A stretch of 64,000 nt of DNA from Salipiger sp. H15 (lineage in GTDB: Bacteria > Pseudomonadota > Alphaproteobacteria > Rhodobacterales > Rhodobacteraceae), in NCBI RefSeq assembly GCF_040409955.1, contig NZ_CP123386.1:248001-312000 (forward strand), written 5' to 3'. Shown here in pieces: positions 19,324-27,023 of the stretch. Every line of letters begins with the position of its first letter. Position 1 is the stretch's first letter. A program made the position numbers and the translations under genes. The notes below the pieces were generated by a model. It was not told where the DNA came from. It saw only the letters and a list, made by a program, of their open reading frames with translations, and ran no database searches.

Positions 19324-20756
19324 GCGCCGAACTTGTCCATCAGGCGCAGCTCGGCGATGCGTTCGACCTGCCGGCAGGCCTCGGCGAACTCGGTGGCGCG
19401 GTCATTGCCGAGGCGACGGCGGAAGGCCGCCATGATCGAGGCCTTGTCGTTGTCGCGCACCGCGATGATGAAGGGGAAACCGAACCTCGCGGTATAGGCC
19501 GCGTTCAATTCGCTGAAGGCATCGCGCTCGGCGTCGGTCAGCGCGTCGAGCCCCGCCCCCGCCTGCTCGGCGGTCGACTCCGCGGTGAGCCGCCTGGCCT
19601 GCGCAAGTTTCCCGGCAAGGTCGGGGTGCGCCGTCAGCACGCCGAGCCGCTGCTCGCCCGAGGCCGCGCGGAACACCCGCGCCAGCGCCGCATGGACGCC
19701 GCGCGCGGTGTCGTGGGTCTCGCCCAGTTCCAGCGCATGGGCACCCTCGGCGATCCACGGGCTGTGCTCGAAGACGCCGCCGAAGGCCTCGACAAAGGCG
19801 CGGCGGTCCATCTGCGAGGGGCGCGGGCCGGTCGGCGCGGGATGCTCGGCAGCCCAGTGATCGGCGATCTGCGCGCGGGTGGCGAACCAGACGCCCTCGT
19901 GCCCGGCCATGTGGGCCAGCACCCGCTTCAGCGCCGCGACCCGGCCCGGGCGGCCGACCAGACGGCAGTGCAACCCGATCGACAGCATCTTCGGCGCGCC
20001 CGCGAGCCCCTCCTCGTAGAGCGTGTCGAAACTGTCGCGCAGGTAGCTCTCGAACTGGTCGCCCGAGTTGAACCCCTGCGGCGAGGCAAAGCGCATGTCA
20101 TTGGCATCGAGCGTGTAGGGCACGATCAGCTGGTCCTTGCCCGCGACCCGGCTCCAGTAGGGCAGGTCGTCGGCGTAACTGTCGGCGATATAGGCGAAAT
20201 CGCCCTCCTCCGCCGCCAGCCGCACGGTGTTCATCGAACAGCGCCCGGTGTACCAGCCGCGCGGCGGCGCGCCGGTGACCAGCGAATGCAGCCGGATCGC
20301 CTCGCGGATCTGCGCACGCTCCTCCTCCTCGGGCATGTCCTTGTGCTCGACCCATTTCAGCCCGTGCGAGGCGATCTCCCAGCCCGCGCGCTGCATGGCG
20401 GCGACCTGCTCGGGCGCGCGGGCGAGCGCAGTGGCGACGCCGTAGACGGTGACGGGGATGTCCTTCAGCAACCGGTGCAGCCGCCAGAAGCCGGCGCGGG
20501 CGCCGTATTCGTAGATCGACTCCATGTTCCAGTGCCGCTGGCCCGGCCATTGTGCCGCGCCGACGATCTCGGACAAAAAGGCCTCGGAGGCGGCATCGCC
20601 GTGCAGGACGTTGTTCTCGCCGCCCTCCTCGTAGTTGAGGACGATCTGCACCGCGACCCTCGCGCCGTCCGGCCAGTTGGCATGGGGCGGATGCTCGCCG
20701 TAGCCGGTCATGTCACGGGGATAGCGGGGCGCGGGCAGCGGGCTTTGCAGCGTCAT
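19320..20756 (-). CDS. puuE: Fused allantoinase (PuuE) and OHCU decarboxylase (UraD)
   Basis: 478 residues in two domains. Residues ~1-300 are a polysaccharide-deacetylase-like, metal-independent allantoinase (YPRDMTGYGEHPPHANWP, NYEEGGENN, WEIASHGLKWVEH). Residues ~310-478 are the OHCU decarboxylase UraD (AFGGVFEHSPWIAEGA with the catalytic His, LTAHPDLAGKLA, GFPFIIAVR). UraD turns OHCU into (S)-allantoin and PuuE hydrolyses allantoin to allantoate, so consecutive steps are fused in reverse order. Start at 20756 is preferred: AAGGAG lies about 10 nt upstream; an in-frame ATG at 20792 lacks this. Confidence 0.95.
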   Translation of the reverse strand: MTLQSPLPAPRYPRDMTGYGEHPPHANWPDGARVAVQIVLNYEEGGENNVLHGDAASEAFLSEIVGAAQWPGQRHWNMESIYEYGARAGFWRLHRLLKDIPVTVYGVATALARAPEQVAAMQRAGWEIASHGLKWVEHKDMPEEEERAQIREAIRLHSLVTGAPPRGWYTGRCSMNTVRLAAEEGDFAYIADSYADDLPYWSRVAGKDQLIVPYTLDANDMRFASPQGFNSGDQFESYLRDSFDTLYEEGLAGAPKMLSIGLHCRLVGRPGRVAALKRVLAHMAGHEGVWFATRAQIADHWAAEHPAPTGPRPSQMDRRAFVEAFGGVFEHSPWIAEGAHALELGETHDTARGVHAALARVFRAASGEQRLGVLTAHPDLAGKLAQARRLTAESTAEQAGAGLDALTDAERDAFSELNAAYTARFGFPFIIAVRDNDKASIMAAFRRRLGNDRATEFAEACRQVERIAELRLMDKFGA

Positions 20757-20826
20757 GTGGGACGGGCTCCTTCGGTGTTGCCTCCGGGTCATCCCATGTG
20801 TGTATTCCGGTTAATGCCGGATGATT

Positions 20827-20843
20827 TTCAATTTCTGTTTGAA
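20827..20843. promoter_or_regulatory. TTCAA-N7-TTGAA dyad upstream of puuE-uraD
   Basis: 17-bp inverted repeat TTCAA-N7-TTGAA, followed by GCTGCCTC, about 70 bp upstream of the puuE-uraD start. The same arms, spacing and downstream CTGCCTC occur upstream of uraH (58787-58803). Candidate operator of the neighbouring LysR protein. Confidence 0.5.
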
Positions 20844-20853
20844 GCTGCCTCAA

Positions 20854-20869
20854 CCGACCTTGCGGTCGG
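20854..20869 (-). terminator. Small hairpin after the second lysR gene
   Basis: 6-bp stem CCGACC / GGTCGG, with a GCAA tetraloop when read on the minus strand, 13 bp downstream of the lysR stop. No real T-run, so it is a weak terminator candidate. Confidence 0.3.
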
Positions 20870-20881
20870 AAGCCCGCGCTC

Positions 20882-21817
20882 CTACCGCCCGCTTTCCGCC
20901 GCACGCTGCTCGGCCAGCCGGATCGCCGCGCCGATGCGGTCTGTGATGTAATCCATGAAGAGCCGGGTCTTCGGGTCCTGTCCCTTGCGATGGGTGAAGA
21001 GGCAGGCCATCTGGATCGGCTCGGGCGGCGTGTCCCCGGCCACCGGCACCAGACGGCCGCTGCGCAGGTACTCGGCCACCTCGAAGACCGGCTTGAGCGC
21101 AATGCCCTCGCCGGCCAGCGCCCAGTCGGTCAACACGTCGCCATCGTCGGATTCGTAGCGCCCCGAGACGGCGAAGCGCTTCGGCCCCTCGGGCGTGCGC
21201 AGCCGCCACTGGAACTCGGTCGCGCCGGGAAAGCGCAGGTTGAGGCATTCGTGCCGGTGCGCGATCAGCGCCTCTCCCGACGTGGGATTGCCGCGCCGCG
21301 CGATGTAGGAGGGCGCGGCCACCAGCACCCGCTCCACGTCGGCGATCTTGCGCATGCGCAGCGTGCTGTCCTCGGGCTGGCCGAGGAAGAAGGCCAGATC
21401 CAGCCCCTCGGTCGTGAGATCCACCTTGCGGTCCGACAGGCGCAGGCGGATCTGCACCTCGGGGTATTCCTTGAGGAACCCCGGCACCTGCGGCGCGATC
21501 AGCCGCCGCCCCACCCCGAGCGGCGCCGCGACGTAGAGCGAGCCCTTGGGGCTGTCGGTCAGCTGCGCCACCTGCGCCTCGGCCGCCTCCAGCGCCTCGA
21601 GCACCTCGCGGGCGCCGCCGTAGAAGGCACGGCCCTGCTCGGTGGGGGTGAGGTTGCGCGTGGTGCGCTGGAAGAGCCGCACGTTGAGATGCTCCTCGAG
21701 CTGCGAGATTCGCGCCGAGGTCACCGCCGGCGAGATGCGCAGATCGCGCCCCGCGGCGGACATGCTGCCCAACTCGTAGACACGGACGAAGGTGCGGATG
21801 TTGTCGAGGTAGGACAT
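20882..21817 (-). CDS. LysR family transcriptional regulator
   Basis: 311 residues: winged HTH (residues ~1-60, ISPAVTSARISQLEEHLNVRLFQRTTR) and a substrate-binding-like effector domain. Divergent from puuD and upstream of puuE-uraD, so it probably regulates urate/allantoin catabolism. Close in sequence to the LysR gene at 1988-2905 next to xdhA, suggesting duplication within one purine regulon. Ligand unknown; urate or an early breakdown product is plausible. Confidence 0.9.
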   Translation of the reverse strand: MSYLDNIRTFVRVYELGSMSAAGRDLRISPAVTSARISQLEEHLNVRLFQRTTRNLTPTEQGRAFYGGAREVLEALEAAEAQVAQLTDSPKGSLYVAAPLGVGRRLIAPQVPGFLKEYPEVQIRLRLSDRKVDLTTEGLDLAFFLGQPEDSTLRMRKIADVERVLVAAPSYIARRGNPTSGEALIAHRHECLNLRFPGATEFQWRLRTPEGPKRFAVSGRYESDDGDVLTDWALAGEGIALKPVFEVAEYLRSGRLVPVAGDTPPEPIQMACLFTHRKGQDPKTRLFMDYITDRIGAAIRLAEQRAAESGR

Positions 21818-21836
21818 TGTTCGGTAAATCTTGAAA

Positions 21837-21863
21837 CTGCTAAGGTGATGCCGGAGATAGCAG
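21837..21863. promoter_or_regulatory. Dyad in the lysR-puuD divergent promoter
   Basis: Perfect 6-bp arms CTGCTA and TAGCAG separated by 15 bp. The left arm overlaps TTGAAACTGC (21831-21840), which recurs upstream of uraH. Lies 56-82 bp before puuD and just upstream of the lysR start, a normal place for a LysR site. Confidence 0.4.
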
Positions 21864-21918
21864 AATAATCACGCGCGGCCTAGGCTGGCGCGCAGCATCG
21901 CATCAGGGAGAGACGGGC

Positions 21919-23151
21919 ATGCAGGATCTTGCCATCATCTGGGACTGGCTCGGCTTCGCCGTGCGCTGGCTGCACGTGGTCACCGCGATCGCGTGGATCG
22001 GCTCGTCCTTCTACTTCATCGCGCTCGACCTCGGGCTGCGCAAGGTGCCGCACCTGCCCGTCGGCGCCCATGGCGAGGAGTGGCAGGTCCACGGCGGCGG
22101 CTTCTACCACATCCAGAAATACCTCGTCGCCCCCGAGGCGATGCCGGACCACCTCACCTGGTTCAAGTGGGAGAGCTACGCCACCTGGCTCTCGGGCGCG
22201 GGGCTCTTGATGATCGTCTACTGGGCCGGGGGCGAGCTCTTCCTGCTCGATCCCACGAAGATGGAGCTCTCGCTCTTCCAGGGCATCGTGATCTCGGCGC
22301 TGTCGCTCACCGTCGGCTGGCTGGTCTACGACCGGCTCTGCAAGTCGCCGCTCGGCGAGCGGCCGACGCTGCTCATGCTGCTGCTCTTTGCCATGCTGGT
22401 GGCGATGTCCTGGGGCTACAACCAGGTGTTCACCGGCCGCGCGGCGCTGCTGCATCTCGGCGCCTTCACCGCGACGATCATGACCGCCAACGTCTTCTTC
22501 ATCATCATGCCGAACCAGCGCATCGTGGTGGACGACCTCAAGAACGGCCGCACCCCCGATCCCAAATACGGCAAGATCGCCAAGCTGCGCTCGACGCACA
22601 ACAACTACCTGACGCTGCCGGTGGTCTTCCTGATGCTGTCGAACCACTACCCGCTGGCCTTCGCCACCGACTACGCCTGGATCATCCCCTGCCTCGTCTT
22701 CCTGATGGGCGTGACGATCCGGCATTTCTTCAACTCCATGCACGCGCGCAAGGGTACGCCCTACTGGACCTGGGTCGTGACCGCGCTGCTGTTCATCGCC
22801 ATCGCCTGGCTCTCGACCGCGCCGATGATGGACACGTACGAGGAGGCCGAGGCCCGGCCCCTCACCGCCGCCGAGCAGAAGTTCGCCTCCGCCGCCGGCT
22901 TCGAGGACGCCTACCACGCGGTGATCGGCAACTGCTCGATGTGCCATGCGCGCGAGCCCTCGTGGGACGGGCTGCACCACCCGCCCAAGGGCGTGGTGCT
23001 CGAGACCCAGTCCGACGTCGCCCGACACGCGCGGCTCATCTTCCTGCAGGCCGGCGCCAGCCACGCCATGCCCCCGCCCAACGCCATCCAGATGGACCCG
23101 GGCGCCCGCCGCGACATCGTCCACTGGTTCCGCGCCGCAACGAAGGGGTGA
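21919..23151 (+). CDS. puuD: Membrane-bound urate oxidase (PuuD) with C-terminal cytochrome c
   Basis: 410 residues: about eight transmembrane helices forming the urate hydroxylase domain (LHVVTAIAWIGSSFYFIALD near residue 20; GGGFYHIQKY near 60), then a cytochrome c domain with the haem motif CSMCH near residue 339 and a Met in ASHAMPPPNAIQM. The type oxidises urate to 5-hydroxyisourate and passes electrons to the respiratory chain instead of O2. It replaces soluble uricase here. The next step needs UraH, encoded at 58882-59235. Confidence 0.94.
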   Translation: MQDLAIIWDWLGFAVRWLHVVTAIAWIGSSFYFIALDLGLRKVPHLPVGAHGEEWQVHGGGFYHIQKYLVAPEAMPDHLTWFKWESYATWLSGAGLLMIVYWAGGELFLLDPTKMELSLFQGIVISALSLTVGWLVYDRLCKSPLGERPTLLMLLLFAMLVAMSWGYNQVFTGRAALLHLGAFTATIMTANVFFIIMPNQRIVVDDLKNGRTPDPKYGKIAKLRSTHNNYLTLPVVFLMLSNHYPLAFATDYAWIIPCLVFLMGVTIRHFFNSMHARKGTPYWTWVVTALLFIAIAWLSTAPMMDTYEEAEARPLTAAEQKFASAAGFEDAYHAVIGNCSMCHAREPSWDGLHHPPKGVVLETQSDVARHARLIFLQAGASHAMPPPNAIQMDPGARRDIVHWFRAATKG

Positions 23152-23164
23152 GCGCGCCGCGCGC

Positions 23165-23659
23165 TCAGTGCAGCGCCTGGCGCTCGGCCGAAGGGCGCAC
23201 CGGCGCAGTGGGCAGCGCGACACAGAGATCCGCCATCGCCGCGACCAGCCCCTCGGCCGGATTGCCCTCGCAGAGCATCATCGCATGCGCCTCGGCATCG
23301 GCCATCCGGCCCCGGCGCACCGAGCGGAAGACGTTGAGGAACAGCCGTTCGTGGCCGCAGAGCCTTGCCGCGCAGCCGGGGCAGTCGGGGTTCGAGAAGT
23401 GGAAATGGTTGCGCCGTGCGCTGCGCATCTGCTGCACCGCGCGCAGCACCGCGCAGACCACCTGCGGCCCGGCCTCGCGCCCCATCACCTGCTCGGCCCC
23501 CGAAATGGCGCGCACCCAGCCCTCGGTCCCGGGATGGGCGAAGGACTGGAAGAAGTAGCGCGCGATCATCAGCACCACGAGATCGGTCTGCCCGAGCCCG
23601 GTGAGGTCGGACGGGCCGACCGGACCCCTGCCGCAGGGACCGTGCCCTGCCCCGCTCAT
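23165..23659 (-). CDS. Hypothetical Cys-containing protein
   Basis: 164 residues, not recognised. Visible features: a glycine/proline-rich N-terminus with one Cys, a helical stretch (LVVLMIARYFFQSFAHPGTEGWV), and a putative metal- or cluster-binding stretch NPDCPGCAARLCGHERLFL with three Cys and nearby His (HFHF). Convergent with puuD, whose stop is 13 bp away. Position at the edge of the formate dehydrogenase/molybdopterin gene block allows, but does not prove, a role there. Confidence 0.65.
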   Translation of the reverse strand: MSGAGHGPCGRGPVGPSDLTGLGQTDLVVLMIARYFFQSFAHPGTEGWVRAISGAEQVMGREAGPQVVCAVLRAVQQMRSARRNHFHFSNPDCPGCAARLCGHERLFLNVFRSVRRGRMADAEAHAMMLCEGNPAEGLVAAMADLCVALPTAPVRPSAERQALH

Positions 23660-23763
23660 GCGCCGGCCCCCGTGGTGCGTGCTGCCTGAATACCTGCCAT
23701 CTTCGCCTCCGATGTTCCGGGACGCCCTGCGCGTCGCCGTCGCCGATTTTCGAAATTTCAGGC

Positions 23764-23778
23764 TGGCACGATGCTGGC
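23764..23778 (+). promoter_or_regulatory. Possible sigma-54 (-24/-12) promoter
   Basis: TGGCACG-N4-TGGC matches the consensus TGGCACG-N4-TTGC at all but one base, with correct GG/GC spacing. It is 170 bp upstream of the acetyltransferase gene at 23950, in the 290-bp intergenic region where no other gene was seen. One such match could occur by chance. Confidence 0.35.
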
Positions 23779-23949
23779 TTCTATTTCATGACAAAATTAG
23801 TCGGATTAATCAACCCCGGCATTTTCGCATCCGATCACGGGCCGCTCGCGATTTCGTTATGACCATCGCGCATGGCAGGATCTCCGAATTGTCGGTGGTG
23901 CGACGGTCCGCCCGCCCCTATCTCACCGCCGGTGCAGAAAGGATGAGCC

Positions 23950-24414
23950 ATGGCGACCGCAGAGGCAGTGCTGACAGAAGTGACGACCGAGGGATCCGTT
24001 TCCCGGGCGGCTGCGCTGCTCTATGGCCACTGGAAACGCCTGAGCGCCGCCGCGATCCGCAGCCGCTTCCACAGCCGGGTCGGCGACGAGTGGCTGAAGC
24101 GCCGCGCCGAGTCCTGCCGCCCGAACCTCGTGCTGGGGCTCGAGGCCGATGGCGCGACGCGCGCCGTGCTCGAACTCTACCGCGTCGGCAGGGCCCATGC
24201 CGAGATCGCGCTTTCGGTCGAGGACGCCTACCAGGGCATCGGCTACGGTCGGCAGCTGTTCCGCGCCGCGCTCGGCCACGCCCGCGACATGGGAATCGAG
24301 ACGGTCGAGGCCACCTTCTCCCACGACAACCGCGCCATGCTGCAGATCGCGCTCGGCGCGGGCGCGAAGATCATCGCCGAGAGCGGCAACCGCTGCGCGA
24401 CGATCTGGCTCTGA
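23950..24414 (+). CDS. GNAT family N-acetyltransferase
   Basis: 154 residues. Acetyl-CoA-binding motif of the GNAT fold in EDAYQGIGYGRQLFRAALGHA near residues 96-116 (Q-x-x-G-x-G/Y type), preceded by the beta strands ATRAVLELYRVG and AEIALSV. AAAGGATGAG lies 4 nt before the ATG. Convergent with the DUF2478-like gene, with 4 bp between the stops. Substrate unknown. Confidence 0.82.
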   Translation: MATAEAVLTEVTTEGSVSRAAALLYGHWKRLSAAAIRSRFHSRVGDEWLKRRAESCRPNLVLGLEADGATRAVLELYRVGRAHAEIALSVEDAYQGIGYGRQLFRAALGHARDMGIETVEATFSHDNRAMLQIALGAGAKIIAESGNRCATIWL

Positions 24415-24418
24415 GCCG

Positions 24419-24934
24419 TCAGGCCGCCTGAGCCTCGCGGATCCGCGCGCGGCACCAGTCCGTCACCGCATCGACGTCCGTCGGCAGGGCTTCCGCGAGA
24501 TCCTCGGCAAAGGCGAGGAAGGCGTCGAGGTTGCCCTCGTTCACCGCCACCAGCACCGGCACGCCGGACGAGATCGCCTCGCCGATCACCGGGCGGAAGC
24601 CGCGCCCGCCCAGCTCCTGCTTGCCGAACTTGTTGACCAGCAGCAGCGCCGCGCCCTTCTGCAGCCCCGCGCTCACCAGCCCGACGACCCGTTCGAGCCC
24701 CTGCGGGTCGAGCCGGCAGCCGCGCGACAGTGCGCCGAGATCCTGGCTGATGCGCACCACGTCCGCGCCGCTGAGCACCTGCAGGTCCATGTGGCACTTG
24801 CTGGCGGGCCCGGTCTCGACGTTGTGCTGCACCGCGCCGGCGAGCGGCACGCCCTCGGCGCGGAGGCGCTCCGCCACCTCGCGCATCAGTACATCGACCT
24901 CGCCGCGACGCAGCCCCGTTACGTACCCAAGCAT
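24419..24934 (-). CDS. DUF2478-like nucleotide-binding protein
   Basis: 171 residues beginning MLGYVTGLRRGEVDVLMREV. Conserved-looking stretches CHMDLQVLSGADVVRISQDLGALSRGCRLDP and LLLVNKFGKQELGGRGFRPVIGEA, the latter with the switch-like NKFGKQE seen in DUF2478 proteins, relatives of small P-loop NTPases. Such genes often accompany molybdate transport and Moco genes, consistent with fdhD and mobAB next door. Divergent from fdhD, 78 bp apart. Biochemical function unknown. Confidence 0.7.
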   Translation of the reverse strand: MLGYVTGLRRGEVDVLMREVAERLRAEGVPLAGAVQHNVETGPASKCHMDLQVLSGADVVRISQDLGALSRGCRLDPQGLERVVGLVSAGLQKGAALLLVNKFGKQELGGRGFRPVIGEAISSGVPVLVAVNEGNLDAFLAFAEDLAEALPTDVDAVTDWCRARIREAQAA

Positions 24935-25012
24935 CCTCGTCCCCTTGAAACTCCCCGGCGCAGGTTACAAGATGCCCAACGCGCAGGCCAGAGGAGGCGC
25001 AAGATCATCCGC

Positions 25013-25888
25013 ATGCCCGAGTTTCCCGTGCTTCCCACCCCCACCGACCCGCGCCTGACCCGGCGCATCTCGGGCACCGACCAGACCGGCGCCGCCACCG
25101 AGATCTCGGTGGTCGAGGAGCGCCCGCTCACCATCTACCTCAACAGGCAGGAGATCGTCACCGCGATGACGATCGGCGACTACCCGGAATACCTGGCGCT
25201 GGGGTTCCTGCGCAACCAGGGGATGCTGCGCGCCGATGACGTGGTGACCGGCGTCGACTACGACGACGAGATCGAAACCGTGGTGGTCCGCACCGAGCGC
25301 GAGACCTCCTACGAGGAGAAGGTGCAGAAGAAGACCCGCACCTCGGGCTGCGCCGTCGGCACCGTCTTCGGCGACATGATGGAAGGGCTCGACGGGCTGA
25401 CCCTGCCGCAGGCGGAGGTCCGCACGTCGTGGCTCTATGCCCTTGCGAAAGAGATCAACACCACCCCCTCGCTCTATCTCGAGGCCGGGGCGATCCATGG
25501 CACGGTGCTCTGCCGGCAGGACAAGCCCTTGGTCTACATGGAGGATGTCGGGCGGCACAACGCGGTCGACAAGATCTCGGGCTTCATGTTCCGGCACGGG
25601 CTGGGGGCCGAGGACAAGATCCTCTACACCACCGGCCGCCTGACCTCCGAGATGGTGATCAAGACCGCGCTGATGGGCATTCCGGTGCTCGCCTCCCGCT
25701 CGGGCTTCACCGCCTGGGGGGTCGAGATCGCCCGGCAGGTCGGCCTCACGCTCATTGGCCGGATGCGCGGGCAGCGCTTCGTGTGCCTGTCGGGCGAAGA
25801 GCGACTGGTGCGCGATGTCGATCCCGCCTCGATCCCCGAGGAGGACCGCAAGTCGCGCCGCAAATCCGCCGATGAGGCCGCAGAATGA
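25013..25888 (+). CDS. fdhD: Formate dehydrogenase accessory protein FdhD/FdsC
   Basis: 291 residues, full-length FdhD family. Motifs: ERPLTIYLNRQEIVTAM, DYPEYLALGFLRNQGML, YMEDVGRHNAVDKISG, YTTGRLTSEMVIKTA. FdhD-type proteins bind bis-MGD and support its sulfuration before insertion into formate dehydrogenase. The usual CxxC sulfur-transfer pair reads SGCAVGT here, so only one Cys remains, as expected of an FdsC-like chaperone version. AGAGGAGG lies about 16 nt before the ATG. The stop overlaps mobA by 4 bp. Confidence 0.93.
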   Translation: MPEFPVLPTPTDPRLTRRISGTDQTGAATEISVVEERPLTIYLNRQEIVTAMTIGDYPEYLALGFLRNQGMLRADDVVTGVDYDDEIETVVVRTERETSYEEKVQKKTRTSGCAVGTVFGDMMEGLDGLTLPQAEVRTSWLYALAKEINTTPSLYLEAGAIHGTVLCRQDKPLVYMEDVGRHNAVDKISGFMFRHGLGAEDKILYTTGRLTSEMVIKTALMGIPVLASRSGFTAWGVEIARQVGLTLIGRMRGQRFVCLSGEERLVRDVDPASIPEEDRKSRRKSADEAAE

Positions 25889-26535
25889 ACCGCCCGCTGC
25901 AGCAGCCGCTGGGGGTGATCCTCGCCGGGGGCCTCGCCACGCGCATGGGCGGCGGCGACAAGGGCCTGCTGGAGATCGGCGGCGAGCCCCTGCTGAAGCG
26001 CGTCATCGACCGCATCGAGCCGCAGGTGGCGGACGTCGCGCTCAATGCCAACGGCGATGCCGCGCGCTTTGACCGCTACCGCCTGCCGGTGCTGCCCGAC
26101 ACGATCCCCGGCTTCCCCGGCCCGCTCGCCGGCGTGCTCGCCGGGCTTGACTGGGCTGCCGAGCAGGGCGCGGACAGCATCGTCACCGTCGCCGCCGACA
26201 CGCCCTTCTTCCCCTGCGATCTGGTGCCGCGCCTGCTGCTCGCCGCCGAGGACGCGCCGCACCTGCTGGCGCTGGCCTGCACGCCGCGCTCAAGCGAGGA
26301 GGCGCTGAAATCCGGCGGCGGCAAGCGGATCAACCGGCATCCCACCTTCGGTCTCTGGCCGGTCTCGCTGCGGGGCGACCTGCGCGCCGCGCTGGAAGAC
26401 GGCCTGCGCAAGGTGGTGCTCTGGACCGATGCGCATGGCGCGGGCGAGGCGATGTTCCCGGCCGAGCCCTTCGATCCCTTCTTCAACGTCAACACGCCCG
26501 AGGATCTGGCGCGGGCGCAGGCGCTCGCCTCATGA
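25885..26535 (+). CDS. mobA: Molybdenum cofactor guanylyltransferase MobA
   Basis: 216 residues, nucleotidyltransferase fold. N-terminal GTP-binding signature LGVILAGGLATRMGGGDKGLLEIGG (Gly-rich loop and Lys), metal-binding Asp region VTVAADTPFFP, and PLAGVLAGLDWA. Attaches GMP to molybdopterin to form the guanine dinucleotide cofactor needed by the formate dehydrogenases. Overlaps fdhD and mobB by 4 bp at each end. Confidence 0.95.
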   Translation: MNRPLQQPLGVILAGGLATRMGGGDKGLLEIGGEPLLKRVIDRIEPQVADVALNANGDAARFDRYRLPVLPDTIPGFPGPLAGVLAGLDWAAEQGADSIVTVAADTPFFPCDLVPRLLLAAEDAPHLLALACTPRSSEEALKSGGGKRINRHPTFGLWPVSLRGDLRAALEDGLRKVVLWTDAHGAGEAMFPAEPFDPFFNVNTPEDLARAQALAS

Positions 26536-27023
26536 GGATCTACGGTGTCACCGGCAGCAAGAATTGCGGCAAGACCGGGCTGATGGAGCGGCTGGTGACC
26601 GAGATCTGCGGGCGCGGTTTCACGGTCTCGACCGTCAAGCACGCGCATCACAGCGCCGACGTCGACCAGCCCGGCCGCGACAGCTACCGCCACCGGCAGG
26701 CCGGGGCGCAGGAGGTGCTGCTGGCCTCGCCGCACCGCTGGGCGCTGATGCGCGAGTTGCGGGACGCGCCCGAGCCGCCGCTTTCCGACCTCCTTGAGAA
26801 ACTGAGCCCCGTCGATCTGGTGCTGATCGAGGGCTACAAGGCCGCGCCGCATCCCAAGGTCGAGGCGCACCGGGCCGAGACCAGCCGCCCGCTGCTCTCG
26901 CCCGCCAATGCCAGCATCCGTGCCGTCGCCGCCGACAGTGACGTCGCGACCGCCCTGCCCCGCTTCCACCTCGACGATACCGCGGCCATCGCCGATTTCA
27001 TCCTGCGCGAGGTGGGGCTGTGA
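26532..27023 (+). CDS. mobB: Molybdopterin-guanine dinucleotide biosynthesis GTPase MobB
   Basis: 163 residues with an N-terminal Walker A motif GSKNCGKTGLME, the conserved VSTVKHAHHSADVDQPGRDS segment, and the Walker B-like VDLVLIEGYK. MobB is a GTP-binding helper of MobA. It overlaps mobA and the downstream moeA fusion by 4 bp each, indicating a tightly coupled cofactor operon. Confidence 0.95.
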   Translation: MRIYGVTGSKNCGKTGLMERLVTEICGRGFTVSTVKHAHHSADVDQPGRDSYRHRQAGAQEVLLASPHRWALMRELRDAPEPPLSDLLEKLSPVDLVLIEGYKAAPHPKVEAHRAETSRPLLSPANASIRAVAADSDVATALPRFHLDDTAAIADFILREVGL

